Below are positions 13,589 through 24,675 of a stretch of 64,000 nt of DNA, piece after piece; positions within the stretch are counted from its first letter, which is position 1, and the number at the start of each line of letters is the position of its first letter. Both the position numbers and the translations under genes were made by a program. Under the pieces are notes generated by a model, which did not search any database, was not told the DNA's origin, and saw nothing but the letters and a program-made list of their open reading frames with translations. Source of the DNA: Anaeramoeba flamelloides (lineage: Eukaryota > Metamonada > Anaeramoebidae); the NCBI GenBank assembly GCA_027625915.1, contig JANTQA010000047.1, positions 124,001 to 188,000 on the forward strand, read 5' to 3'.

Positions 13589-15062
13589 TTAGATTTCTGT
13601 GATTTCTTTTTCAAAATAATTACTTATTTCTTTTCTCACTTTAGTTTCTTGATATTTTCTTGTTTTTTGATTTTTTTGATTTAAGCTCTTTGATTGCTTT
13701 TGAAAAATATTGATTAATTTGAAAATTTCAAGAATTATTTCCTTTTCTTCAAAACTGAAACAAACAGGACAATTTAAACATTTTAAAAAGAATTTTTTTT
13801 GTTCAGAACTTGTTTCATTTTGGAATCCGTTTTCAATTGTTTTCCATTCTTGCCCAATTCTCATCAAGATGATTTCTTCTTCTGAAATTAATCTATTTGG
13901 GAAATCATTTGATGTTTTCTTATAATTAAAAATGGAAGAAGAAGAAGAAGAAGATGAAGAAGAAGAAGACGATGATGAAGATGATGATGAAGATGAAGAA
14001 ATAAATTGATTAAAATAATTTTCAAAATCTTGGATCAAAATTTGATTTGGATTTAGCAAATCAATTACATTTTTTCTTGTTATTGAATTTTTCAAATAAC
14101 ATAAAAAATTTCTTTTTGAAATGATTTTAATGATCTGTTTTTTCATTATTGGTAAAAAATAAATAAAAGATAATTTCTGTTTGATTATTCATAATGGCAG
14201 TATGGAATATTGTGTTTACTTCTTTGAATTTTGCCTTTCTATTTCTTTGTGCTTTTTCATTTTCGATTAAATAGTCTGAATAGATTGGTCTATTAAGGGT
14301 ATTTTTTAAATTTGAATTAATTCCAAGAATAATTCTAAATTGCCTTCTTTGACTGGATTAATTAAGAATTTTTTTTCAAAGTTGAGATTTCTTTGGACTA
14401 AATTTTGGATTTTAATGAGAATTTCCTTTTTGATCTTAGTTCCCTGCAGTAATAAACCAATAAAAGATTTATTGGTTTTTAAGAATTCTATAAATTCTAT
14501 CATTTGTTTTTTTTTTCTCTTAATCTTCATTTGATTCTAATTCCAATGATCCAATTTCTCCATTTGAATCCAAGAAAGATCCAATTCAGTAAGGGTTTGG
14601 TTGATTAAATAAAGCTTGGCTGAGGTATTTGTTTCCAAATCTTATTCCTATTTGAATCCAAGAAAGATCCAATTCAGTAAGGGTTTGATTAATCATGAGT
14701 ACTTGGCCTAGGTGTTTAGTTCCTTTGTTTCGAAATTTTCCTATTTGATTGTAACTAAGATCCAATTTGGTAAGGGTTTGGTGGAGCTTAAATGCTTGGC
14801 TGGGGTATTCGGTTCCTGTGGCTCCAATTTCATTAGAAGACAGATTCAATTTGTTGAGGTTTTAGTTGTCCCTTAAGGCATGGCTTAGGGTTTTGACTTC
14901 TTCAGGTACAATTTTGTTACCCGAAAGATCGTATTCGATTAGAGATTGGTCATTTAAGATTAACTTTTTCAAAAAGATTTCAAATTTTTGTTTATTCATA
15001 TTCATTTCGTTATTATTTAAATAATTTTTACAGTTACTTTCCAAGAAATAAAAAATAAACAA
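13589..15062 (-). pseudogene. decayed LRR-ankyrin protein gene
   Basis: The minus strand encodes, in order, ribonuclease-inhibitor-type leucine-rich repeats (SLIEYDLSGNKI, KLNLSSNEIGATG, TLTKLDLSYNQIG, TLTELDLSWIQIG; about 15000-14590), a charged linker, ankyrin-like helices (NLELFLELIQ and FHTAIMNNQTEIIFYL; about 14360-14150), and a tail with a run of more than 20 Ser. The frame is not continuous: TAA at 14862 stands where an LRR normally has Gln (RDN-stop-NLNKLNLSS). There is a frame change near 14600, a TAG near 14537, another shift near 14300, and TAA at 13589, after which the same frame stays open for about 70 K/E-rich codons. LRR and ankyrin repeats are protein-binding modules. This is probably a recent pseudogene of an expanded family; short introns or sequencing errors could explain some breaks. 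Confidence 0.6.
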
Positions 15063-16693
15063 TAATAAAGAAACTTTTTTTATTAGGTTTTTTGTTTGTG
15101 TTTGAAAAAAGAAAAAGGTAGTGTGGCTTTCAAAAAAAAATTAAAAAGTTTTTATTTTGAATTTTTTCTTTTTATGTTTTTTAAAACAATCCCTATGGAT
15201 CCCTTTTTCTTTTTTGTCAACACAAAAAAAGTTCAATCTTTTTCTTTAACCAAAATCAATAAAAAAAGAATAAATAAATCAGTTTTTTATTTGGAGAAAC
15301 AAAAAAATAAAGGGAAAAAAAAAGAAGAAAATTGAAAAAAAAAAACACAAATTCCATTTTAAATTTGTAATTATGAAATTACAATCATTGTTTTCACTGT
15401 AAATTTTTGATAAGTTGTTTATTTGCTTTTTGTATTTATCTTTTTGTATTTATCTTTTTGTTTTTCTCAATTCTTTTTGATTTTTAATTCTCAAATTTAA
15501 ATTTTTACTTTTTTTATGATCTTTTGAATTTGCTTGTTCATTTATAAATTTTCAGTTGACTTATATTTTCTTCTTTTCCCAAAAAGAAATTCAATTTAAT
15601 AAACTTGAAAAGAGTAAAACTTGAAAGTTTTTTTCGGTTAAACCTTCTCAAAAGAAGAGTAAATTCAACTTATAAATTCTACATTGTTGTTTTAAAAACA
15701 ACTGAGAAGAGCTCATGCGCATAACAAACATTTAACTTCCGTGTTTTTTTGTATTTATGATTCTACACAACTATAACTCAATTTTACTTAATATTTTCAG
15801 ATTCCAATCAACTTTGGTATTTTGATGATGAATTAGGTAGCATTGTTTTAAAAATATTGATTGATTTTGTTTCAAAAATTTTGAATGAGTCACAAAACTT
15901 GGAAAGGGGTTTTCAAAACTCATTTTTTCATCTTTTTGCTTTTGTTTTTTTTTTTCTTTTTAATTTTTTTTTTAATGTTACAAGATCTAAGTCATTAATC
16001 CAAAATGTGTTCTTCTAATGTTATTTAAACATTAGAGTATTTTTTAAAAAAATACTATTGATTTCTGTAATATTCCATTTGATCTTCAATTGAAGATCAA
16101 AATGTATAACGTTGATTTTTATTACGTGGACCAAAAAATTTTGAGTTTGTGTATTATTAAGAAAATTTTAACATTTATGAACATTTTTAACAATAAAATC
16201 ACTTCTACACTGTAGTTTATTATACATCTTATTACTTGTTCGTTTTTTTCTGTTAGATTAAAAAAAAAATTTGAAAATTTTGGTATTTTTTTGGGCCCCT
16301 TAATAAAAACTAGGCTTTATATTGAAAATTATAATATTCAAAGTTTTTATTTTATGAAAAATGACAAAATTGCCAAATAAATTTAATTTTATTAAAAAAA
16401 TGGAAAAAAAAAAATTTGATACCATTGGACAAAATTTTCTTTTAAGAGTTGGTTCGTAGATCCTAATTTTTTGTGAGATCCATTTTTGAAAATTATTAAA
16501 AAAATAATATCACCAACAACTTATTTTAAAACTTCTCCCTGTGTTCAAGATAAATCACAGAAATCACATAAATCACAGAAACTACTCCCTTAATTCGTAG
16601 TTTGTCAAAATCAACAACAATACAAAATGTTCAAAAATCGTTGAATCGCTTCTAAAATTAATTGTTGGGATCTTCTTTCGATTACTAAAAAAT
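15063..16693. other. intergenic DNA, no gene seen
   Basis: AT-rich spacer between the LRR pseudogene and the HNH gene, both on the minus strand. A short palindrome (GATCTTCAATTGAAGATC) lies near 16081. No supported gene. Confidence 0.55.
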
Positions 16694-17806
16694 TTAAAAA
16701 AAATGTTTTTTTTTGTGGAAAAAATTGTGATTTCTTCCAAGTAATTGCCTGTTATTCAAGTTGTGTGGAAATTTTGAAGGTTTCCCAAAGAGAGAATTGT
16801 GAAAAAGTATGGGGGTTGCTGTTGTTTGTTCAGCAATTGGATTTAAACTACCGATTTTTATTCTTTGTTTCGAAACCATTGATCTCGTTTCTTGTGGGAC
16901 TTGTTTCTGTGTTTTTTTCTTTTCATTCCCCAAGAGGGAAGAATGTAATTTGTTCAATTGCGTGGTAAGATTTTCCTTTTTCTCGAGTTCGCGGAAATAT
17001 TGCGATACTTCTTCATTTAACATGATCTGTTGTTTTTGTTCTCTCTTCTTATTCCCAAGCCAAATGCTTAATAATTTGTGTAATAAACAATTATGGATCT
17101 GAAGTGAGCGTCTATTCTCATTTGTATGATTGGCCATCTCAAAAGTGAGATCTTCAACTTGGTATAGAAGTTTTGTATTTTTCCGTTTATTGACTCCATT
17201 GCCAAATAGTCTCCCCAGTGTAGATTCTCTTTCCAAAACATATTGACCAATGACGGTATTGATTTCTGCAATTTTTTTGAAATTGAAATTGATTTTTCTT
17301 TTGGAAATGCAGAGATTTGAAATTTTATTCATTTCCTTGATTAATTCATCTTCAAAGACTTTTCTGGGGATCACACTTTGTGATTTTCTTTTTCTTGTTA
17401 AATTTTCGTTCGTTTTTTTTTCTTGAATTTTTTCTTTGTTTTTTTGTTTTGATTGCTTTTGTTCTTTCACTTCTTGTTCCCATCCTGTTTTCCATTGCTT
17501 TAAGACTTGGACAGTAAATGTTTTAATACACGATTTTTTGTCAATAAGTGTTGCACAATTCGAACACAGCCAAATGCCATTTTGGATTGATGACAATTCT
17601 TTTTTAGATATTTTTAGATCCCCTCTTGGTCCTTTTGAACTCGCACCAATAATATGCGCAGCAATACCGATCGTTTCTCCTGTTTCGAAATCGGTTGTTG
17701 ATTTTCTACAAGTCGGATTTGTACATGTTGAGTCTGCTATTCTTTCTAATCTTCTCTTGACTGTTTGTGTAAAACTTTCTCTTTTAACTACTTTTTTTTT
17801 ATTCAT
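16694..17806 (-). CDS. HNH endonuclease-domain protein of bacterial type
   Basis: Intact, intronless 370-codon frame from ATG at 17806 to TAA. Residues about 12-105 form an HNH nuclease domain with the arrangement seen in bacterial proteins: a zinc pair C28/C33 (CTNPTC), GIAAHI with the candidate catalytic H51, a GPRGD stretch at 59-63, N76 in NGIWLC, and the second pair C81/C84 (CSNC), then IDK and a VLKQWK helix. HNH domains cut DNA with a metal ion. Bacterial relatives are often found in restriction and anti-phage contexts. Residues 110-370 are Lys/Gln-rich with probable coiled coils and match nothing I know. All metal and catalytic positions look present. Its base composition is visibly less AT-rich than its surroundings. 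Likely acquired laterally from bacteria (inference); role in this cell unknown. Confidence 0.8.
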   Translation of the reverse strand: MNKKKVVKRESFTQTVKRRLERIADSTCTNPTCRKSTTDFETGETIGIAAHIIGASSKGPRGDLKISKKELSSIQNGIWLCSNCATLIDKKSCIKTFTVQVLKQWKTGWEQEVKEQKQSKQKNKEKIQEKKTNENLTRKRKSQSVIPRKVFEDELIKEMNKISNLCISKRKINFNFKKIAEINTVIGQYVLERESTLGRLFGNGVNKRKNTKLLYQVEDLTFEMANHTNENRRSLQIHNCLLHKLLSIWLGNKKREQKQQIMLNEEVSQYFRELEKKENLTTQLNKLHSSLLGNEKKKTQKQVPQETRSMVSKQRIKIGSLNPIAEQTTATPILFHNSLFGKPSKFPHNLNNRQLLGRNHNFFHKKKHFF

Positions 17807-18905
17807 TGTTTGATTGATAGAAGTTTGGGAGCGTTTTTTTTTTTTTTAAAAGACTCAAAAACAAAAAATAATAAATGAAATATTAACGGTAAAATCAATT
17901 TGTCAAATAGAAATATATTTTATTTCATTTTAGGTGGAGAGACACCAACTATGAAAGTTCAAAGAAAGAGCATATTCTTTGAGATTATTTTATATTTCCA
18001 AAACGATAAGGAAGTTACTTTCAAATTTAAATCAAGCAAATTTTGAAACTTTAAAAAAATTGAAAAATATTTTCACCAGGATTTTTTTTAGATTTGGTTC
18101 TTTTAAAACTTAACAAAGCTTGTGATCTGAATTTTGTCAAGATTTTAAAATTTTTCGAAATTATTTTTTTTTTTATTTTAGAGATAAATCGTTAAGTTAT
18201 TTGCTGGTAGTGTTCAAGTTATTATTCTAGTTTGTTTAATTCTTGTTTTGTTAGTTGTTTGTGGGTTGTGTGTTAAAAAAAACCATCGAAAAAAGTCAAC
18301 GAATAGAAAAAAAAATTATTTTTGAATAATGACTTGAGGAAGTAGTTGAATTTAAGAGCAAGAATTTCCAATTTAAAAAAGAGTTATATATTTAATTTAA
18401 ATTGAAATTTGATCAGAAAAGTGTCAAGAATTGTCTTTTTTCCAATGAGGTGAATGAGCTTTATTACTACAATTATCATTTATTTAGTATGAATTAAAAT
18501 GAACTCTCATCTGTTAAATAGTGTCAAAGAAATGAAGAAATTCTAACTTTGGATAAACTAGTTATCTAAAAGTCAAAAAAGTATGAAATTTACACTTGAG
18601 AAATAATTTGATATTAAACATTTTTGATTTTTGATCTGATGAAGAATTATTTTTGAGAATTCTTATTATAAGATTCTTTGTGTATTTTGTAACAGGTAGA
18701 CACTCAATAGTTTTGAGTTCTTGTTTTTTATTTTTATTACTTTTTGAGAAAAAAAAAGTAATGTTGATTTAAACATTTTTGATCTTTTAAATAAAATAAA
18801 TTTCATCCATTCCATAAGATCTATTAATAAGAAATTATTTGACAATAAAAATTTTATTATTTACTTATAATCATAATAAATATCTTGATATTCTAAAATT
18901 CTTGA
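17807..18905. other. intergenic DNA, no gene seen
   Basis: AT-rich sequence upstream of the HNH gene, with a T-run just before its ATG. No gene, RNA or repeat recognised until the first MITE. Confidence 0.55.
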
Positions 18906-18907
18906 TA

Positions 18908-19105
18908 CAGTCAGTTCCACTTTTAAGGCACAAACTTTCAACGAAATTTAAGGCACAATAAAACTCTCAAATTAAGTCAAAAAATTTTTGATTATTTTTT
19001 TTTACAATTTATTTTACTAGAATCTGAATTTTGTGCTTTAATTTGATATTTTTATTGTGCCTTAAATTTCGTTGAAAGTTTGTGCCTTAAAAGTGAAACT
19101 GACTG
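18908..19105 (-). mobile_element. palindromic MITE, copy 1
   Basis: Near-perfect palindrome flanked by TA/TA (18906-18907, 19106-19107). It begins CAGTCAGTTCCACTTTTAAG and ends in the reverse complement. Each arm carries three TTAAGGCAC-type boxes. Orientation in this table is set by the centre (CTAGTAAAA is plus, TTTTACTAG is minus). Confidence 0.9.
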
Positions 19106-19638
19106 TAAGAAAAACACTAAAAAATGTAACTTATACCAATAAAGAAAATAAACCACAAATAATGAAATTCAAAATTGAAATTGAAGTATTTTTTGATTTC
19201 AACATAACTTTTTAAATTTAATTAACATTTTGTACTTGGAATTTAGTTTTTTATTTTCAAATTATTTTTAATAGTTACCAAATAGTTCTATAAAAACTCT
19301 GGAAGAATTGTCAAATTCAGACACAAAAATAAATACTGATTTTTAAAATGTTAAATTTAAATGTTCATTGTTAAAAAAAGTCGGATATTTTTAAAATTGA
19401 CACAAGTTAATTATATTTTTCTTTCATTCATATTAAGAGACCCAAGCCAATATTCATTTGAAAACCTTTTCACTCTCCAAAGTTAAAAAAAGATACAAAA
19501 AAAAAAAGAAAATTTTTTCTAAAATTCTTTTAATAAATGAAATTAAATTATTTTTATTTTTATTTCGAAATCGATATTTCTTCCTTTTAAAGTTTCACTT
19601 TTCTTAATGTTAAGTCGATATTTATATTTATATATATA

Positions 19639-19835
19639 CAGTCAGTTTCACTTTTAAGGCACAAACTTTCAACGAAATTTAAGGCACAAAAAAAATCTCA
19701 AATTAAGGCACAAAATTCAAATTCTAGTAAAATAAATTGTAAAAAAAAATAATTACAAATTTTGTGCCTTAATTTGAGAGTTTTTTGTGCCTTAAATTTC
19801 GTTGAAAGTTTGTGCCTTAAAAGTGAAACTGACTG
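19639..19835 (+). mobile_element. palindromic MITE, copy 2
   Basis: Same family, TA on both sides (19637-19638, 19836-19837), inserted in a short TATATA run. Arms are almost identical to the other copies. The 530 bp between copies 1 and 2 contain no feature I can support. Confidence 0.92.
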
Positions 19836-19891
19836 TATTTTCGAATTTTTATAAGTAACAAGATGAACAAAAAAAATAAAAAGAAAATTTA

Positions 19892-20089
19892 CAGTCAGTT
19901 TCACTTTTAAGGCACAAACTTTCAACGAAATTTAAGGTACAAAAAAAATCTCATTTTAAAGCACAAAATTCAAATTCTAGTTAAAATAAATTGTAAAAAA
20001 AAAAAATTCCAAATTTTGTGCCTTAATTTGAGATTTTTTTATGCCTTAAATTTCGTTGAAAGTTTGTGCCTTAAAAGTGAAACTGACCG
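19892..20089 (+). mobile_element. palindromic MITE, copy 3
   Basis: TA at 19890-19891 and 20090-20091. The right end reads CTGACCG instead of CTGACTG. It sits ten codons into the DDE-like gene; the frame before (KKKIY) meets the frame after (LEKTCC) when the MITE and one TA are ignored. Confidence 0.92.
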
Positions 20090-20558
20090 TATTTGGAAAA
20101 AACGTGTTGTTGTTGTTGTGGTAAATGGATACAAAAATATGGTAGAAAACGACCTGAAACTATCGTATTAAAATTACATCATACATATTCAGAATCAAAG
20201 AAAATTTGCAATCGATTTTATTTGGATAATAGAAAAAAGGTACGGGACCAATTCAGATCAAGGTTTATTTATATTTAAATAAAATAATTACAACAAACTC
20301 TTTCAAAATAGCAAACTTATAATTTCTTTTAAATTGTTTTAAATGTTTTTTTATTTACATTTCTTTTTTTTTTTTTTTAAAAAAAAGAGAAATCGAAAAT
20401 TTGAAAAAGAAAAAAAAACAACATTGGAAAAAAAAAATCAATTGGAATTATTATCATAAGAACAAGTATGGCGAGAATCTAAAAGAAATTAAGAATAATT
20501 TTAAAAAAGAAAAAAAGAAAGTTGAAAAAATTGAAAAAGAAAAAAAAATCCATGGTTA

Positions 20559-20757
20559 CAGTCAGTTTCACTTTTAAGGCACAAACTTTCAACCAAATTT
20601 AAGGCACAACAAAATATCAAATTAAGGCACAAAATTTGGAATTTTTTTTTTTTACAATTTATTTTACTAGAAATCTGAATTTTGTGCTTTAATTTGAGAT
20701 TTTTTTTTGTGTCTTAAATTTCGTTGAAAGTTTGTGCCTTAAAAGTGAAACTGACTG
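20559..20757 (-). mobile_element. palindromic MITE, copy 4
   Basis: TA at 20557-20558 and 20758-20759. Inserted in the DDE-like gene between KKIHG and YIVNALRV, which are in frame across the TA. Confidence 0.92.
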
Positions 20758-20947
20758 TATATTGTCAATGCATTACGTGTGTTTTTGCTAGGATTAAAAA
20801 AAAAATAATTAATATCGAAGTGCAATCATACATTAAATAATTCGGGAACTACAATGCTTTAATATCAAAAACAATTTTAAAGAATATTCCAGTGTTTTGG
20901 GTGTTACAGTGCAAACAATTAAAAAGCATTTGAATATGGAAAAGGAA

Positions 20948-22722
20948 CACTAGTCGGAATTGAAAATCAAGGATCTGAAAATTTTTTTCACATAAATAAT
21001 TTCATTTTTATTTGGAGATTTCATTTTTGATGTTCATAGCTCTCTAGAACCTTTATTTAAGGATATATTGCCCATTTTTAATTTTTACTTTCAAAAAATT
21101 TAATTGGGATATTTTTTTGATATATTGGCCAATAAATATAGAAATTAAGGATCCCATCAAAAATGAAAATTAAAATGTATTTTTTAAATATTTTTAGTAG
21201 GATCTTTCATAAGTTTAAACTCAATTTTAAGAATATTTTTTTTTTGAAAAAAAAAAATTTTTTTTTTTTTAACAGTAAACATTAGTAAATTATATTTTGA
21301 CTAAAACTTCTACTCTCTCTACTGAAAAAATAATTTTTTTTCAGATGTTACCAGAAAATTGGTACTTAATTAATTGGTGTTCTTTCAAAAAAAAAATTTC
21401 TAACAAAATTCAAATTAAACTCAGCTTGTAAACTCAGATACTTTAAATGATCCAGTTTAAGAAATTTTGAAAAAAAAAAAAAAAAATAAGAAATTTTTTT
21501 GATACTACCAGATCTCGAACTCGTGACATTAGATTTTTTTTACTCTAGATCTGGCGCTCTACCGTTGAGACATTAGACTATTTGTTGTAAATTGAAAATA
21601 TTTTTTTCTTCAAAATTGATTTTTTTAAAATTTTTAAACAAGTAATATAACCAAAAAAAATTTACAATTTCCCTAAGTTTTTAATTGAAAAAAAAAAATT
21701 TTTTTTTTTTAAAACTACTTTTTTCTATTAACATTAATAATATAAAAGAAAAATCTGATAGGAAAAAAAAATTATTTAAAATTTTAAAAAAAAATATTAA
21801 AAATTTTTTATATATAAAAATTTCAATTTTTTTTTAAAATTTCCAAAAAAAAAATTTTTTTTTATATAAAAATATTCTTTCAAATTTTTATAATGAAAAA
21901 AATATTATTTGAGTTTAATAATAAAGATTTTTTAATAAAATAAAATTTTTTTTCTAATAATTTTTAATAAATTATTATAAAAAAAAATTATAAAAAAAAT
22001 TTTTTTTTATATTTTTCTTAAAAAAATGATAAATCAAAAAAATTACCAAAATAAAATTTTTGAAAATAATATTTTTATATATAAATTATTTTATAAAATA
22101 GATTCAAATAAAATATTTGTAAATTTTTATATATAAAATTTGGTGTTAATATTTTTATTTTGGTCTATTTTTATAATAATTTTATTTAAATATATATGAA
22201 ACGAATATCATCAATTAAGACTGTATAATTAAAATTAAAATAAAAAAAAATTTTTTTTTAGTTATATATAAATTATTTTTAAAATTTGAAATAATATATA
22301 AGTATTATTTTTTTTATTATTTATAATATAGATGACCAAAAAAAAATTTTTTTTTTTCAAATATGTTTACAAAAAAAATTTAAAAAATTATTTTTTTATT
22401 TTTTTGGCCTTGGGCCCAAAATTTTACCAAAAATAATTTTTTTATAAAATTTTACTCTAGTTGGAACAATTTAAAATTTCCTAAAAAAATATATTTTTTT
22501 CTAATTTTGCACAAATAAAAAAAATAAAAATTTCAAAAATAAAAAATTATTTTTTTTTTTTTGAAAAAATGAAAATGGGAAATATCTTTTTAAAATGTAG
22601 AAGATAGAATACTCTAAATTTCAAAAATCAAATATTTAGAGTATTTTTTGATGGTTTAGGTAAAATAATTTACCATATTTCTAAATATTTTAAAAAAATT
22701 GATTTTTCAATTTATACTTGTG
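20948..22722 (-). mobile_element. CACTA-like nonautonomous element, left copy
   Basis: A 1.77 kb AT-rich block whose reverse complement is present at 33114-34875 with only scattered differences. One end is CACTAGTCGGAATTGAAAA; the other, read inward, is CACAAGTATAAATTGAAAAA, an imperfect terminal inverted repeat of about 20 bp. The flanks are AA on both sides, a possible 2-bp target duplication. CAC(T)A termini with 2-3 bp duplications are the rule for the CACTA (En/Spm) superfamily. No transposase is present. It carries a tRNA-like segment. The insertion splits the DDE-like gene between LNMEKE and GDILFS, which are in frame across it. Strand is given relative to the right copy. Confidence 0.55.
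21501..21580 (-). pseudogene. tRNA-like segment inside the CACTA-like element
   Basis: On the minus strand a box-A-like TCTCAACGGTAGAGCG (D-arm with GG and TAGAG) is followed by CCAGA and then a box-B-like GAGTTCGAGATCTGG. D-stem pairing is mostly kept, but the anticodon and T stems do not pair fully, and an A-run expands the anticodon region. Best read as a decayed tRNA gene or tRNA-derived promoter. Confidence 0.4.
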
Positions 22723-23244
22723 AAGGTGATATTTTGTTTTCAACAAGTTATTTTTTAAAAAACACACGCAATAAATGAAGCAAGGAAGAAATAATGTTGA
22801 TTATTCAAACTTGGTTGGAGTTATGTACATGCAAGTCAGGTGATTATAAACAAGTATGGAATGGTCAATATGAGGATGCAGTAGAAGATGATTACAACAA
22901 CAATGATGATGATGATGGCGACGATGATGATGATGATAATGCTAAGAACGATGGTGATGAAGATGAATACGATGGATATGGTGGTGGAACTGATTCAGCT
23001 TGCGTTGATGCTTGTTGTGGGTTGAATGAATCAAATCAAGATAATCGAATTCTAGTATATAATATGAATTCTATCATTCAAGAGAAGGATTCAAATAAAA
23101 AGAAAGGAAAAGAATTGAATAAAGAAATCAACCAAATAAAAAAAAGAATTTTTGAAACAAGAAGACATCAAACCCAAACTGATAAAACAATATGTCAACA
23201 AATTCAAGAAAAAATGATAAAAAATGGTTTTCAAAAACGATGTA

Positions 23245-23444
23245 CAGTCAGTTTCACTTTTAAGGCACAAACTTTCAACGAAATTTAAGGCACAATAAAA
23301 ATCTCAAATTAAGGCACAAAATTTGGAATTTTTAATTTTTGCAATTTATTTTACTAGAATAAAAAATTTTGTGCCTTAATTTGAGATTTTTATTTGTGCC
23401 TTAAATTTCGTTGAAAATTTGTGCCTTAAAAGTGAAACTGACTG
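23245..23444 (-). mobile_element. palindromic MITE, copy 5
   Basis: TA at 23243-23244 and 23445-23446. Located in the DDE-like gene between FQKRC and NNTYLKY, in frame across the TA. Confidence 0.92.
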
Positions 23445-23675
23445 TAATAACACATATTTAAAATATAAACCAAAGGAAGTTAAACATTATTCATATTTAA
23501 GATGCTATGATGCCACAAATTGTAATATTTGTGAAAAAAATAAAATCTCGAAGAAATTTATTTCAAATAATAATGATAAAAATACTGAAGAATTCAAATT
23601 TCATCAAAAAAAAAATTGAAAATTATGAAATTCATTTACAAGAAATTAATACTCAACGAAGTTCTTATATTGATA

Positions 23676-23873
23676 CAATCAGTTTCACTTTTAAGGCACA
23701 AACTTTCAACGAAATTTAAGGCACAAAAAAAATCTCAAATTAAGGCACAAAATTTGGAATTTTAATTTTTACAATTTATTTTTACTAGAATTTGAATTTT
23801 GTGCTTTAATTTGAGATTTTTTTAGTGCCTTAAATTTCGTTGAAAGTTTGTGCCTTAAAAGTGAAACTGACTG
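23676..23873 (-). mobile_element. palindromic MITE, copy 6
   Basis: Starts CAATCAGTTTCAC (one base differs from consensus) after TA 23674-23675, and ends before TA 23874-23875, where a half copy follows directly. Confidence 0.92.
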
Positions 23874-23875
23874 TA

Positions 23876-23964
23876 CTAGAATTTGAATTTTGTGCTTTAA
23901 TTTGAGATTTTTATTGTGCCTTAAATTTCGTTGAAAGTTTGTGCCTTAAAAGTGAAACTGACTG
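23876..23964 (-). mobile_element. MITE right-half copy abutting copy 6
   Basis: Right half only, starting at CTAGAATTTG, i.e. immediately after the central TA of the palindrome, and ending CTGACTG before TA 23965-23966. It shares the intervening TA with copy 6. Across copy 6 plus this half, the DDE-like gene frame continues (SYID to NKNDLQLNE). Confidence 0.88.
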
Positions 23965-24477
23965 TAATAAAAATGACTTACAATTAAATGAAGTAATTTT
24001 TGTTTTTGATTTCGGTGCCTTTTATCCACCAAGTGGTATTAAAAAAGAAAATAATAAAATCTCAGACTTATGTATTTGTAAAATAACAAAAATAAGGAAG
24101 AGAAACTCCAATATGAATATTATGATTTTATTTCTTCTCATATTTCCCAAGATTATAATTATGTTAAATCATCATTTCAATATTTATTCAATTTAGGCAT
24201 TTTTAAAAATTATTCAAAAATTTATTTTTGGTCAGATAATGGACAACATTTTAAAAATCATTAAACTTTCAATTATTTTTATAATTTATCAAATAATATC
24301 GGAATTCGGATTATTCAGAATTTTTTATAGCTTGTCATGCAGCTAATGAATGTGATGATCATTTTGGAGTATTAAAAAGAAAAGAAAAAGAAGCTAAAAA
24401 ATGGGGGAACTGTTTGTTTTCTGTTGACGAATATTGTACTTTTGCACAAAATATTACCAAAAAAACAATTTCATTTA

Positions 24478-24675
24478 CAGTCAGTTTCAGTTTTAAGGCA
24501 CAAACTTTCAACGAAATTTAAGGCACAATAAAAATCTCAAATTAAAGCACAAAATTCAATTTCTAGTAAAAATAAATTGTAAAAAATAAAATTCCAAATT
24601 TTGAGCCTTAATTTGAGATTTTTTTTGTGCATTAAATTTCGTTGAAAGTTTGTGCCTTAAAAGTGAAACTGACTG
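24478..24675 (+). mobile_element. palindromic MITE, copy 7
   Basis: TA at 24476-24477 and 24676-24677. In the DDE-like gene just after TKKTIS; the frame resumes with NLKKLNTYQNEE. Confidence 0.92.

Noticed and set aside
13589-15062. In-frame TAA/TAG in the LRR region at positions where Gln is expected, suggesting a variant genetic code
   Set aside because: Importin-alpha, the FHA-AAA ATPase, VMA21 and the HNH gene use CAA/CAG for Gln and end at TAA or TAG with no internal ones, and the LRR region also has frame shifts. A pseudogene explains it better.
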